DNA from: a virus
Direction: 5' to 3' (one strand)
Virus record (IMG/VR): IMGVR_UViG_3300042923_001020
Coordinates: 1-23,783 of that record
DNA: 23,783 nucleotides
Shown here: positions 15,296 through 22,581 of the stretch, in pieces
Numbering within the stretch: position 1 is the first letter of the stretch
Layout of the letters: each line of letters starts with the position of its first letter
Made by a program: the position numbers and the translations under genes
Notes under the pieces: model-generated
What the model was told of the DNA's origin: nothing
What the model saw: the letters and a program-made list of their open reading frames with translations, nothing else
Database searches by the model: none

Positions 15296-17142
15296 TGGAA
15301 TTATTCCGCTTATTTGGAACGGTCCTTATTGACGATAAAGACGCTATAGAATCCCTTAAAAAAGTAGACAATCAAGGAAAAACCACAAAGACTGGTTTGT
15401 CAGACATGGCAAAAAAAGGAGCAGTTATTGGAACCGCCGTTGTAGCTGGGTGCGCAGTTGCAGTCGGTGGTTTATTATCCTTAGCCAATAGCACAAGTGA
15501 CACAGCAGCTGGTTGGCTAGAGTTATCCCAACGAACTGATATTGGAGTAGAGAGCCTGCAAAGATGGGGATACGCTGCCAGTCAAAGCGGTGCAGATGTC
15601 GGCAAATTAGAAGTAGGTATGAAAAAACTGTCAACGAGTATAGTTGATGCACAAGGCGGTTCGGAAAAGGCAATTGCGGCATATGATGCCCTCGGAATAT
15701 CAATGTCTGATTTATCAAAGATGTCACCAGAGCAGACATTTGATGCAGTAATGGCGAAACTTGCGGATATGCCGGCAAGCGCAGAAAAGAACGTCATAGG
15801 TAATCAATTACTAGGAAAGTCCTACACCGAACTGAAGCCGTTATTAGACAGTGGTTCTGCAGGTATGGAAGCACTAAAAAACAAAGCTGATGAACTTGGA
15901 ATTGTAATGTCTGAGAAGAACGTTGTTGCCGCGGAGGGCTTTGGAGATTCGATGGACAACGTAAAATTGGCTGCCGACGGAATTAAGAATAATCTCATGA
16001 CCGCATTAATGCCACAACTAACCGGGCTGATGGATTGGTTCGTGGCCAGTATGCCAGCGATACAAGATTTCGTTACTAATGCACTTGATAAAGTTTCAAT
16101 CGCGATTCAATGGATCGGCGATAATTCAAACATCTTACTACCTATACTTGGTGCAGTAGCCGCCGCGTTTGTGGTAATGCAAGTTATTGGAGTAGTCAGT
16201 GCATTAATGACGGCATGGACTACCGTAACAACCGTTGCAACGGCCGTACAGACAGCCTTTAATGCAGTAATGGCAGCTAACCCTATAGCACTTGTTATAA
16301 TTGCAATTGTGGCCCTAATAGCAATTGGAGTATCATTGTGGAAGAACTGGGATACGATCAAGGAAAAAGCAAGTGAGATATTCGGAAAACTCAAGGAAGT
16401 TGTCGGGGATGCAATCGAAAAAGTAAAAGGCTTCTTCCAAAAAATCATTGATTTTGTCAAGGATAATTGGCAAGGATTACTTCTCTTAATAGTCAATCCC
16501 TTCGCCGGAGCTTTTAAACTAGCATATGATAATTGCGAAGGATTTCGAAATAAGGTAAATGAGATTTTTGAAAAAATAAAAGGTGGAATATCTGATAAGA
16601 TAAACGCAATAAAAACCACTATATCCAATGTGTTTGGATTGATAAAGGCTATAATGTCAGATCCATTTGAAGCCGCAAAGACCGCAATCAGTTTAGTAAT
16701 TGATAAGATAAAGGGCTTCCTTAATTTCAATTGGGAATTTCCTAAATTAAAGATGCCTCATTTCAGTTTTAGTGGAAGTATGAACCCATTAAAATGGGCT
16801 GAAGATGGGCTTCCTAAAATTGGTGTTGAATGGTATGCAAAGGGCGGTATATTTGATAGGCCTACAATCTTCAATACTCCATACGGTTTAAAAGGTGTTG
16901 GCGATGCATCCAGTCCGGAAATTGTGGCACCGCTAAGTGAATTAAATGCTATTATCAGGGAAGAAATCAGTAATATCATTCAATCACTATTCTCATTATC
17001 TGATACCGGAGGGCAAGAAATAGTAATACGTAACAACTTGTATCTTGATGGTCGGACTATTTATGAAAATGTAAAAACACGTGCGAAGAGTGATAATGTA
17101 GCCAATAATAGCTATTCGAGCTCTTGGCCGGATTACGCATAA
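15295..17142 (+). CDS. Tape measure protein
   Basis: A 615-aa tail-length ruler. The N-terminus (LFGTVLIDDKDAIESLKKVDNQGKTT) is the usual tape measure opening. Hydrophobic segments lie near residues 43-64 and 280-350, and long amphipathic helices with repeated IKEKASEIFGKLKEV-like units follow. The C-terminal part includes the WYAKGGIFDRPTI motif common at the ends of these proteins. With the known ruler relation of about 1.5 angstrom per residue, the tail would be about 90 nm, short for a siphovirus. The gene has GGGAG upstream and overlaps the chaperone stop by one base. No frameshift or gap is seen, so the short length looks native. Confidence 0.93.
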   Translation: MELFRLFGTVLIDDKDAIESLKKVDNQGKTTKTGLSDMAKKGAVIGTAVVAGCAVAVGGLLSLANSTSDTAAGWLELSQRTDIGVESLQRWGYAASQSGADVGKLEVGMKKLSTSIVDAQGGSEKAIAAYDALGISMSDLSKMSPEQTFDAVMAKLADMPASAEKNVIGNQLLGKSYTELKPLLDSGSAGMEALKNKADELGIVMSEKNVVAAEGFGDSMDNVKLAADGIKNNLMTALMPQLTGLMDWFVASMPAIQDFVTNALDKVSIAIQWIGDNSNILLPILGAVAAAFVVMQVIGVVSALMTAWTTVTTVATAVQTAFNAVMAANPIALVIIAIVALIAIGVSLWKNWDTIKEKASEIFGKLKEVVGDAIEKVKGFFQKIIDFVKDNWQGLLLLIVNPFAGAFKLAYDNCEGFRNKVNEIFEKIKGGISDKINAIKTTISNVFGLIKAIMSDPFEAAKTAISLVIDKIKGFLNFNWEFPKLKMPHFSFSGSMNPLKWAEDGLPKIGVEWYAKGGIFDRPTIFNTPYGLKGVGDASSPEIVAPLSELNAIIREEISNIIQSLFSLSDTGGQEIVIRNNLYLDGRTIYENVKTRAKSDNVANNSYSSSWPDYA

Positions 17143-17174
17143 ATTATAACTTATTTCATAATGAGGTGAAGAAT

Positions 17175-17531
17175 ATGTCACATAATTTTAATGGGGTAGA
17201 CGTGAGAACGCCTACCTCGTTTAATTGGGAATTAAAAGATATCGAATCTTATAGTGATAGAGATACCCTTGATGGCACTCTCCATGTCGAAGTAGTGGCT
17301 CAGAAAAGAAATATAAGTTATAAATGGGCCGATCCAACAGTGGAGGAAGTAGCAACGATATTACAACTAGTTAATCAATCATCAACGGTAAATATCAGGT
17401 ACCCGGATGCATTGAGCGGTACATATGAAACACGTAAGTTTAGAGCACTAAAGAAGACTGCTCCATTCCGTAATTTTCGTGTAGGAGCGAGGTCATATTC
17501 TGAACTTGCATTGGAATTTGAAGAGTATTAG
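17175..17531 (+). CDS. Post-tape-measure tail protein (DUF6711-like)
   Basis: A 118-aa protein starting MSHNFNGVDVRTPTSFNWELKDIESYSDRDTLDGTLHVE. The sequence resembles the DUF6711 group encoded just after the tape measure in some Firmicutes siphoviruses, possibly a small distal tail or tube-related protein. GAGGTG lies 6 nt before the ATG. It is the last recognisable structural gene. No tail-tip lysin, fibre or receptor-binding gene follows, only the sigma-like gene 29 bp later. Confidence 0.75.
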   Translation: MSHNFNGVDVRTPTSFNWELKDIESYSDRDTLDGTLHVEVVAQKRNISYKWADPTVEEVATILQLVNQSSTVNIRYPDALSGTYETRKFRALKKTAPFRNFRVGARSYSELALEFEEY

Positions 17532-17560
17532 TAACTTTACATAGAATACGAGGTGATATT

Positions 17561-18754
17561 ATGTCTGATGAAGAACTGGTTGCACTTATAAAGACTGGCA
17601 TTGATGTCAGAGATAATATGGAACAGCTATATAATCAGAAAAAAGGTTATATCCGATACTTTGCAAAGAGATATTTTGGGATCGTGGACGATGAGGATTT
17701 AATGCAAGAGGGATTCCTTGCGCTTTCTGATGCGGTCGATAGTTATGATAATACAAAATACGAGGTATTTGCTAACCACTTAAAATATTATCTAATAAGA
17801 CAATATGATACTTATGCTAAACGATTTAATCATAAAGGTGCGGTATCACGTTACGACAATGAGAGAATAAATAGGTATGTCAAAATTAAAAAAGCATTCT
17901 TTACCGAATACGGGAGAGAACCAACCATCCCGGAATACGTGGCATACCTTAACACAACCATAGAGCAAGTTGACCAGATCAGAATAATGATTAACACTAG
18001 AGATATTGTAAGCGTTGATAATATGGTTGATGAAGAAAGCGGAGAGTCTTTTGTTGATACGGTATTGACTAACGGCCAGAACATGGAAGAAAATATTGTT
18101 GACGGTATGATTGAAGCGAGCCTTAAATCTGGATTATGGGAAGTCGTGAAGCAAAGCACCACTCCGAATGAATATGATGTTGTCAGAGCAGTTTATACGC
18201 TTAATATAACACCAGGGGCGTATTCTGCCGAGACAGGCGAGCCCAGAAAAACAATTCAAACTGATTATAATCGCGCCATGGGAAAACTGAGAACGGACAG
18301 AGTAAAGCGCATAATATCCAATAAATTCGAACTGGATTATAACGGAGCTTACCGATCTGGAGTAGCCAGGTTTAAACATACAAGGACATCCTCAACTGAA
18401 AGAGTTGCAATTAACAATATCGAACGGGAATTAGGCTATATTTCATACGTATTAACTTCTACTGTCAATGGTATAAATCTTCTGACCCAAGGACAAATCA
18501 ATTTAGCTGTAGACCATGGAATATTAGATGATAAGTTTGAAATACATGTAGAATTCGAGAAACCTAAACCAGGGAAAAAGCCTCAGTCAATTTATCAATA
18601 CGATTTAAGTGGGACCTTTATCAGACGATGGGATTCGGCCTTGGAGGCTTCCAGGGAATTAGGTATAGATGAAAGCGCTATCCGCAAGTGTTGCAATGGT
18701 AAACTGAAGGCATACAAGGGATATCAATGGAGGCATGACCATGACGGAGAATGA
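17561..18754 (+). CDS. Sigma-70-like factor with C-terminal NUMOD1-like domain
   Basis: A 397-aa protein. Region 2 is clear: DDEDLMQEGFLALSDAVDSYD at 43-63. A region-3-like segment (TEYGREPTIPEYVAYLNTTIEQV) spans 115-137, and a degenerate region-4-like segment spans about 190-245 (NEYDVVRAVYTLN...KTIQTDYNRAMGKLR). Residues 342-391 (SIYQYDLSGTFIRRWDSALEAS...LGIDESAIRKCCNGK...GYQWRH) match NUMOD1, a DNA-binding module otherwise typical of HNH and GIY-YIG homing enzymes. No nuclease motif is present. GAGGTGATATT precedes the ATG. It is co-transcribed with the tail genes and overlaps the next gene. It probably redirects RNA polymerase to phage, helper or host promoters, but the target is unknown. 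Confidence 0.82.
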   Translation: MSDEELVALIKTGIDVRDNMEQLYNQKKGYIRYFAKRYFGIVDDEDLMQEGFLALSDAVDSYDNTKYEVFANHLKYYLIRQYDTYAKRFNHKGAVSRYDNERINRYVKIKKAFFTEYGREPTIPEYVAYLNTTIEQVDQIRIMINTRDIVSVDNMVDEESGESFVDTVLTNGQNMEENIVDGMIEASLKSGLWEVVKQSTTPNEYDVVRAVYTLNITPGAYSAETGEPRKTIQTDYNRAMGKLRTDRVKRIISNKFELDYNGAYRSGVARFKHTRTSSTERVAINNIERELGYISYVLTSTVNGINLLTQGQINLAVDHGILDDKFEIHVEFEKPKPGKKPQSIYQYDLSGTFIRRWDSALEASRELGIDESAIRKCCNGKLKAYKGYQWRHDHDGE

Positions 18755-19166
18755 TTTGAAACAATATATTTTCATTGAAAAGGAAATTGATATACTTGGA
18801 AAAGAATTGCTAAAGCTCAACTCCCACCAGTTGATACGGAGACAGGGACTTACGGAAAAGTTATATCTTGGAGCGGTTATTGAAGAGACTGCAGAGGAAC
18901 TATCAACCGAGATATCTTCCATAAAAACCATCATATCAGACAGGCTTCATAGACTCTACCAGAAAAGAGTTGATATTGAGACTTATATAGATTTGGTTGA
19001 TGACTGCGAAATCAGATTGATCCTTAGGCTTAGATATATTAACGGAATGAGTTATGATGATATATCTTCTGAACTTACCGTAGTGAATAGTAACGGTGAT
19101 GTAATGAGAACGGCATCAGCGACTTATTTCAATAATAAGATAGTTAGATTTTTCAAGCAGCATTAA
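18741..19166 (+). CDS. Late transcription regulator, sigma-region-4-like HTH (ArpU/RinA-like)
   Basis: A 141-aa protein: a coiled N-terminal half and a C-terminal segment DDCEIRLILRLRYINGMSYDDISSEL that resembles the region 4 helix-turn-helix of sigma factors. Small proteins of this kind regulate late genes in Gram-positive phages and usually lie before the terminase. Here the gene sits after the tail module and overlaps the sigma-like gene by 14 bp. The second ATG (18741) is chosen because GGAGG is then 7 nt upstream. An intrinsic terminator ends the operon. Confidence 0.75.
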   Translation: MTENDLKQYIFIEKEIDILGKELLKLNSHQLIRRQGLTEKLYLGAVIEETAEELSTEISSIKTIISDRLHRLYQKRVDIETYIDLVDDCEIRLILRLRYINGMSYDDISSELTVVNSNGDVMRTASATYFNNKIVRFFKQH

Positions 19167-19185
19167 CTGTAACTATATTCATTTT

Positions 19186-19219
19186 GGCATTCGGCTTAGG
19201 CTGGGTGCCTTATTTTTTT
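19186..19219 (+). terminator. Terminator of the late operon
   Basis: A 10-bp stem (GGCATTCGGC with GCTGGGTGCC, including G-T pairs) and a TTAG loop are followed by TTATTTTTTT. It closes the long structural-regulatory operon. Confidence 0.9.
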
Positions 19220-19220
19220 G

Positions 19221-19249
19221 TTGTAAATTTTGTAAGATTGTGGTAGTAT
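19221..19249 (+). promoter_or_regulatory. Promoter of the membrane protein gene
   Basis: TTGTAA and TAGTAT are 17 bp apart, directly after the late terminator and 21 bp before the ATG of the next gene. Independent expression in the lysogen is likely. Confidence 0.55.
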
Positions 19250-19270
19250 TTGGACGAAGGGGGTGTTTTC

Positions 19271-19711
19271 ATGGATGAACTAATGAAGTATTTAACAAAA
19301 AAGGTACCTCAAACAATTATGGTTGTATTTGGATTAATCGTTCCTGGTATGCTATCAATTTTAATATTCAGAGAAGATTTAATAATCAGTTTAGATATTT
19401 TTAAATTGATAGTATTATCAATTTCAATATGTTGTCCAAGCTATTTTGCTTGCATATTAGCCTGCCTATTTTTAGTTGACAAAGATGAAGAGTATGCCCT
19501 ATTGAAAATATTCGTTTTCGGTACGGTTATGAATACTACATTTTTTATAATCGGATTATTTAACGCTTTATTCATAGAGAATTCAGTCAAAACGTTTATA
19601 AAAATTATTTTTATTTTATCAATAGGACTTATATTTGTAGGGGTATGCTCGGATTGTGGTAAAAAAGTAGGCCGATGGATTGTATCGAAGTCCAAAAAAA
19701 TGAAACATTGA
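19271..19711 (+). CDS. Four-helix membrane protein of unknown function
   Basis: A 146-aa protein with four predicted membrane helices: about 15-32 (IMVVFGLIVPGMLSILIF), 45-68, 80-103 and 110-128. The C-terminal tail is basic (KSKKMKH). The ATG at 19271 has GAAGGGGGTG upstream and is preferred over the in-frame TTG at 19250, whose start would fall in the promoter. It has its own promoter and terminator, the mark of a cargo gene. A role in superinfection exclusion or host physiology is possible, but there is no motif to support it. Confidence 0.75.
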   Translation: MDELMKYLTKKVPQTIMVVFGLIVPGMLSILIFREDLIISLDIFKLIVLSISICCPSYFACILACLFLVDKDEEYALLKIFVFGTVMNTTFFIIGLFNALFIENSVKTFIKIIFILSIGLIFVGVCSDCGKKVGRWIVSKSKKMKH

Positions 19712-19713
19712 AG

Positions 19714-19738
19714 AGGAACTCTTGGCTGGGTTCCTTTT
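19714..19738 (+). terminator. Terminator of the membrane protein gene
   Basis: AGGAACTC pairs with GGGTTCCT (one T-G pair) around TTGGCT, followed by a short T-run. Confidence 0.75.
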
Positions 19739-19782
19739 CTTATATTCAAGACAACACGAATGAGAGACGAGTTTTGATATAA

Positions 19783-20294
19783 ACTAACAAGAATGATATT
19801 CCATTCAAGATAACTGACAAGACATTTAATAATTGCTCAGATGCTATTGCATGCATTATTCAAAACCAGTTTGGAAGAAGAAACCTATCCATGTTTGACA
19901 GAGGGTTTTGGCTTTGAGATTGAAGCCTATATTGGAGGAAAAGGCAAGGGAGAGATTAAAAACCTCAACAGGAGGAAACGAACCTCGACCTATGACCAAT
20001 TGGTCAGAGGCGGAAAATGGAACCACCCGAAAACAACTAGCCGAAATCTCTGGAACTTCCGAAGGAACCATTGCGAGAGTTGAAACCATCGTCACCAAAG
20101 GAACACCAGAACTGAAGGTTAAGTATGGGGATGTCTTGCAGAGGGCGAAGGAAAATCAAGGTACGAGGACAGATTTAAAACCTTTTGGAGATTTCTCCAA
20201 AAAGTCGGAATCAATTAACACCCGAGAAGAAATCAGCAAGGAAACAGGTGTACCCGAATGGCAGACCAGGCAATTGTTTGAAATTATTAAATAA
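19783..20294 (+). pseudogene. Decayed ParB-like / plasmid-type DNA-binding gene
   Basis: The first part reads FKITDKTFNNCSDAIACIIQNQFGRRNLSMFDRG, then meets a stop. One base back in register, from 19908, the text continues ALRLKPILEEKARERL...STGGN. Together they match the pattern NQ(F/L)GRRNLS...LALKLKP...STGG of ParB-like proteins from mobile elements. HTH-like blocks (TRKQLAEISGTSEGTIARVETI and TREEISKETGVPEWQTRQLFEI) follow, with odd sequence between them. The N-terminal domain and a usable start are missing. It therefore has one frameshift and a lost 5' end, a relic of another element. Confidence 0.75.
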
Positions 20295-20299
20295 GCAAA

Positions 20300-20455
20300 T
20301 TAATACTTTAACCAATATGTATGGCCACATTCGGAGCAAATGGGGAGTTTATCGTTATTTTGCTCTATGGTAACTGACTCAACACCGCATTGACAGCATA
20401 CATATGACCCTACTTCGACTTTTGTTCCTGTTTCGAACGGTTCTGTTTTATCCAC
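20300..20455 (-). CDS. Small zinc-ribbon protein, 51 aa
   Basis: Two pairs, CQC near residue 21-23 and CSEC at 40-43, frame a compact ribbon (GSYVCCQCGVESVTIEQNNDKLPICSECGHTYW), like YjzC-type small zinc-ribbon proteins. The GTG at 20455 has GGAGG 9 nt upstream and an excellent promoter above it. The frame is open further upstream, but that part runs through the promoter and is not coding. A cargo gene on the opposite strand; function unknown. Confidence 0.75.
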   Translation of the reverse strand: MDKTEPFETGTKVEVGSYVCCQCGVESVTIEQNNDKLPICSECGHTYWLKY

Positions 20456-20489
20456 ACTTCTATTCCTCCATTTATTGGGTAATATTAGT

Positions 20490-20517
20490 ATTATACCAGA
20501 ATATGGCAAACTATCAA
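20490..20517 (-). promoter_or_regulatory. Promoter of the zinc-ribbon gene
   Basis: On the minus strand TTGATA (20512-20517) and TATAAT (20490-20495) are 16 bp apart. The start codon lies about 35 bp downstream. Confidence 0.75.
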
Positions 20518-20534
20518 AGCAAAATAAATTATAT

Positions 20535-20563
20535 CTTATTAAGGATTGGAAAACCTTAATAAG
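20535..20563. repeat. Perfect 10-bp inverted repeat between divergent promoters
   Basis: CTTATTAAGG and CCTTAATAAG flank 9 bp. The site lies 18 bp upstream of the zinc-ribbon -35 box and may be an operator. There is no adequate T-run for a terminator. Confidence 0.6.
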
Positions 20564-20618
20564 TACGGAATGAACTGTCAGTGAAGGACGTTGTTGAGGT
20601 GGGAGCTGCAATTTAACA

Positions 20619-20647
20619 TTGACATAATATGTAACAGGATGTAAAAT
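20619..20647 (+). promoter_or_regulatory. Promoter upstream of the DUF2971 gene
   Basis: A perfect TTGACA and TAAAAT are separated by 17 bp. The gene starts 137 bp later, leaving a leader of about 130 nt that holds a hairpin. Confidence 0.7.
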
Positions 20648-20671
20648 CGAATAAGACCTTTTATTCTATTG

Positions 20672-20710
20672 AACCACTCTAAGGCTTAATTGTCTTATGA
20701 GTGGTTTTAT
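20672..20710 (+). terminator. Leader hairpin before the DUF2971 gene
   Basis: AACCACTC pairs with GAGTGGTT, with inner pairing TAAG/CTTA, and the end runs into TTTTAT. It may be an attenuator of the promoter at 20619, or the 3' end of a short RNA of about 55 nt. Confidence 0.5.
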
Positions 20711-20783
20711 ATATGTTATGATAGATAATTATGTTTATGATTGTCAATATGGCAAAGAAATTTATTGTTTGAGGAGAAAATCT

Positions 20784-21596
20784 ATGACTGAAAAGGAAGT
20801 AGAAAGGATATATCTATATGGAGATCCTCGACGAACTAACAATTTACAGCAAATAAATTACTACTACGATCATGTACCCACAAAACTATACCATTATAGC
20901 AGAGATACAAGTTGCAGTCTTAATAATCTATTAACTAATAAAATGTGGTTGTCTTTACCAAGTGAGTTTAATGATCCATATGAGTTTAAAATCGATATTG
21001 ATATTAAACATTACATAAAACAGGTAATAAGGGAAAACAAGGAACTAAAAAAACATAATGATGTTTTAGATGAGCTTGAATATAATCTTTTTAAAATAAA
21101 TTGTAAAGCGGAGGAAGTGCGTAATCAAGCAATAATTGGATGTTTTAGTGAGAAATGCAATTCCTTATTGATGTGGAGCCATTATGCCTCGTTTCATAAA
21201 GGATTTTGTATCGAGTATAATATAAATGATTTGATTCATAAATTTAATACGCTATTACTTCCTGTGGTATATGGGAAAAAGTATAATATGTATTACCATA
21301 ATGTAAATAACAAAAAAGATGAATTGTACAAAATCTTTATAACAAAAGCCAGAGAGTGGAAATATGAAAAAGAATGGAGATACGTAAAAGAATTATCTGG
21401 AGATAATTTAGAAGTCATAGAACATGGAGGAGTTGCCATTGACATTCCAAAGCCTAACAAGGTTATTATAGGATGTAACATAAAATCTACGAATGCAATT
21501 ACTATTATTAAACATTGTAGAAAAGAAGGAATTATGTGTAGTAGAATGAAGATGCATGAGGAAAAGTATAAATTAATTGAAGAGAAAATACTATAA
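20784..21596 (+). CDS. DUF2971 protein
   Basis: A 270-aa protein with the family's landmarks in order: LYHYSRDTSCSLNNLLTNKMWLSLPSEFNDPYEF near the N-terminus, then IIGCFSEKCNSLLMWSHYASFHKGFCIEYN, LPVVYGKKY, and AREWKYEKEWRYV followed by VIIGC. The ATG at 20784 is used because GAGGAG lies 7 nt upstream; an upstream in-frame ATG at 20697 starts inside the hairpin. DUF2971 genes often occur as cargo in prophages and islands; a role in anti-phage defence has been suspected for such genes, but I know of no proven activity. Low-GC even for this window. Confidence 0.85.
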   Translation: MTEKEVERIYLYGDPRRTNNLQQINYYYDHVPTKLYHYSRDTSCSLNNLLTNKMWLSLPSEFNDPYEFKIDIDIKHYIKQVIRENKELKKHNDVLDELEYNLFKINCKAEEVRNQAIIGCFSEKCNSLLMWSHYASFHKGFCIEYNINDLIHKFNTLLLPVVYGKKYNMYYHNVNNKKDELYKIFITKAREWKYEKEWRYVKELSGDNLEVIEHGGVAIDIPKPNKVIIGCNIKSTNAITIIKHCRKEGIMCSRMKMHEEKYKLIEEKIL

Positions 21597-21651
21597 AACA
21601 TTGTACATGATTAATACTGATATTCAATATAATTAAATAAAAGGACTTTTT

Positions 21652-21858
21652 ATGGACCCATTCGAATTACTTACTTACATAGGCGATAAAATCAAATCAT
21701 TTTTTAATATCTGTTTTGTTTTGATATACATATTACTAGGGTTACAAATGATCAAGGAAATAAAAGAATATGATTTTTATAAAGCAAAGGAAGTCTTATT
21801 AATTATAATTCTTATAATTATTTTCCATATATTTTCCATGAAAGTAATGTTGAGGTGA
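21652..21858 (+). CDS. Small membrane protein, 68 aa, two predicted helices
   Basis: Helices at about 17-34 (FFNICFVLIYILLGLQMI) and 48-66 (VLLIIILIIIFHIFSMKVM) are joined by a charged loop (KEIKEYDFYKAKE). AAAGGA precedes the ATG by 6 nt. It lies 55 bp after the DUF2971 gene and may be co-transcribed. Size and topology would permit a holin, but no lysin is nearby, and partner or effector of the DUF2971 protein is an equal guess. Confidence 0.6.
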   Translation: MDPFELLTYIGDKIKSFFNICFVLIYILLGLQMIKEIKEYDFYKAKEVLLIIILIIIFHIFSMKVMLR

Positions 21859-21865
21859 TATATAT

Positions 21866-21924
21866 AAATCCAAACCGAGAGCGCCTTTAAATGAGGTGCT
21901 CTTATATATTGCTGGTTCGGATTT
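21866..21924 (+). terminator. Nested stem-loop after the small membrane protein gene
   Basis: An inner stem AGAGCGCCT/AGGTGCTCT lies within an outer pairing of AAATCCAAACC with GGTTCGGATTT (one mismatch). There is only a short T-run at its end. Probable transcription end, although the two-level structure is unusual. Confidence 0.5.
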
Positions 21925-21986
21925 TATAACAGATTAAAGCGAAAAGGAAACATATAGAAATATATGAAAAATTAAGTAATTAATAC

Positions 21987-22015
21987 TTGACTTTACTTGT
22001 GTAATCAATTATACT
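21987..22015 (+). promoter_or_regulatory. Promoter of the RHH gene
   Basis: TTGACT and TATACT are 17 bp apart. The promoter overlaps two direct repeats that extend to 22034, suited to autoregulation. Confidence 0.75.
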
Positions 22016-22034
22016 TTACTTGTGCAATAAATTA
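21991..22034 (+). repeat. Tandem 21-bp repeats, candidate RHH operator
   Basis: CTTTACTTGTGYAAT followed by MAATTA occurs at 21991-22011 and 22014-22034, two differences in 21 bp and a 23-bp period. The first covers spacer and part of the -10 box, the second the transcription start. Confidence 0.75.
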
Positions 22035-22056
22035 ATGAAGAAAGGAGATGAATAAT

Positions 22057-22476
22057 ATGTCGCCAAAAACAGGAAGACCGTATACAGAAGACCCGAAGGA
22101 AGTTAGATTTAGCGTTATGCTAGATGCTGATGCTGCAAAACAAGTAGATGATTATTGCAAGGCGAAAGAAATATCTAAGGGAGAATTAATAAGAAGAGCA
22201 GTTATTACTTTTTTTGCTGTTGAAGGATTGAACAAGGCTAAGAAAGACCATACGTCTGAGGAAAGCAGACTCAGAAAACTTAGAAAAAAAGCAAGTGAAA
22301 TTGGATATAGCATTAGAAAAGGTGTTATGCAACCTGACTCTGCCTATGCGCATGAAAGAATAGCCGGTTACGCCATTATTGACCGCCAAACAAATTTAGT
22401 AGTAATGGGTTATGGTATCAATAGCACGTATCAAATGGATATTGATGATGTGGAAGAATACTTTAACAAAGAATAA
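22057..22476 (+). CDS. Ribbon-helix-helix regulator with C-terminal accessory domain
   Basis: A 139-aa protein. Residues about 14-50 (EVRFSVMLDADAAKQVDDYCKAKEISKGELIRRAVITFF) form an Arc/MetJ-type RHH domain that binds DNA through a beta strand as a dimer. The C-terminal part (LRKLRKKASEIGYSIRK...GYAIIDRQTNLVVMGYGI...DDVEEYF) is a small alpha/beta module seen in other Firmicutes proteins. The ATG at 22057 has AAGGAG 9 nt upstream; an ATG at 22048 has no spacing. The tandem repeats in its promoter suggest that it represses itself. Confidence 0.8.
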   Translation: MSPKTGRPYTEDPKEVRFSVMLDADAAKQVDDYCKAKEISKGELIRRAVITFFAVEGLNKAKKDHTSEESRLRKLRKKASEIGYSIRKGVMQPDSAYAHERIAGYAIIDRQTNLVVMGYGINSTYQMDIDDVEEYFNKE

Positions 22477-22546
22477 AAAAGCCATTAACTAAGCTGTAAC
22501 TTAGATAATGGCAAGCATCCCAACAACCCATCAAAGCAGTAGGAAC
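22475..22546 (-). ncRNA. Candidate 72-nt leftward small RNA
   Basis: A leftward promoter (22553-22581) would start an RNA near 22546. It ends at a strong terminator: GCCATTA...TAATGGC with inner CTAAG/CTTAG pairing (22481-22512) and then six U from 22480 to 22475. It would be antisense to the RNA between the RHH gene and the 57-aa gene. It is inferred from promoter and terminator only. Confidence 0.45.
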
Positions 22547-22552
22547 AAATAT

Positions 22553-22581
22553 ATTATAGAATACTTTACTCCTTACTGCAA
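22553..22581 (-). promoter_or_regulatory. Leftward promoter of the candidate small RNA
   Basis: On the minus strand TTGCAG (22576-22581) and a perfect TATAAT (22553-22558) are 17 bp apart. The -35 box matches the consensus at only three positions. An inverted repeat (22536-22544 with 22570-22579) surrounds the -10 box. Confidence 0.5.

Noticed and set aside
19271-19711. Four-helix membrane protein as a holin
   Set aside because: It has its own promoter and terminator, lies outside the late operon, and no endolysin is adjacent. Topology alone does not justify a lysis call.
19841-20083. An 80-codon ORF overlapping the ParB-like relic
   Set aside because: It is the third frame of the pseudogene. 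The conserved blocks are in the two other frames.
20300-20611. Long 103-codon form of the zinc-ribbon protein
   Set aside because: The extra N-terminal part would be translated through the gene's own promoter and an inverted repeat. The GTG at 20455 has a proper ribosome binding site.
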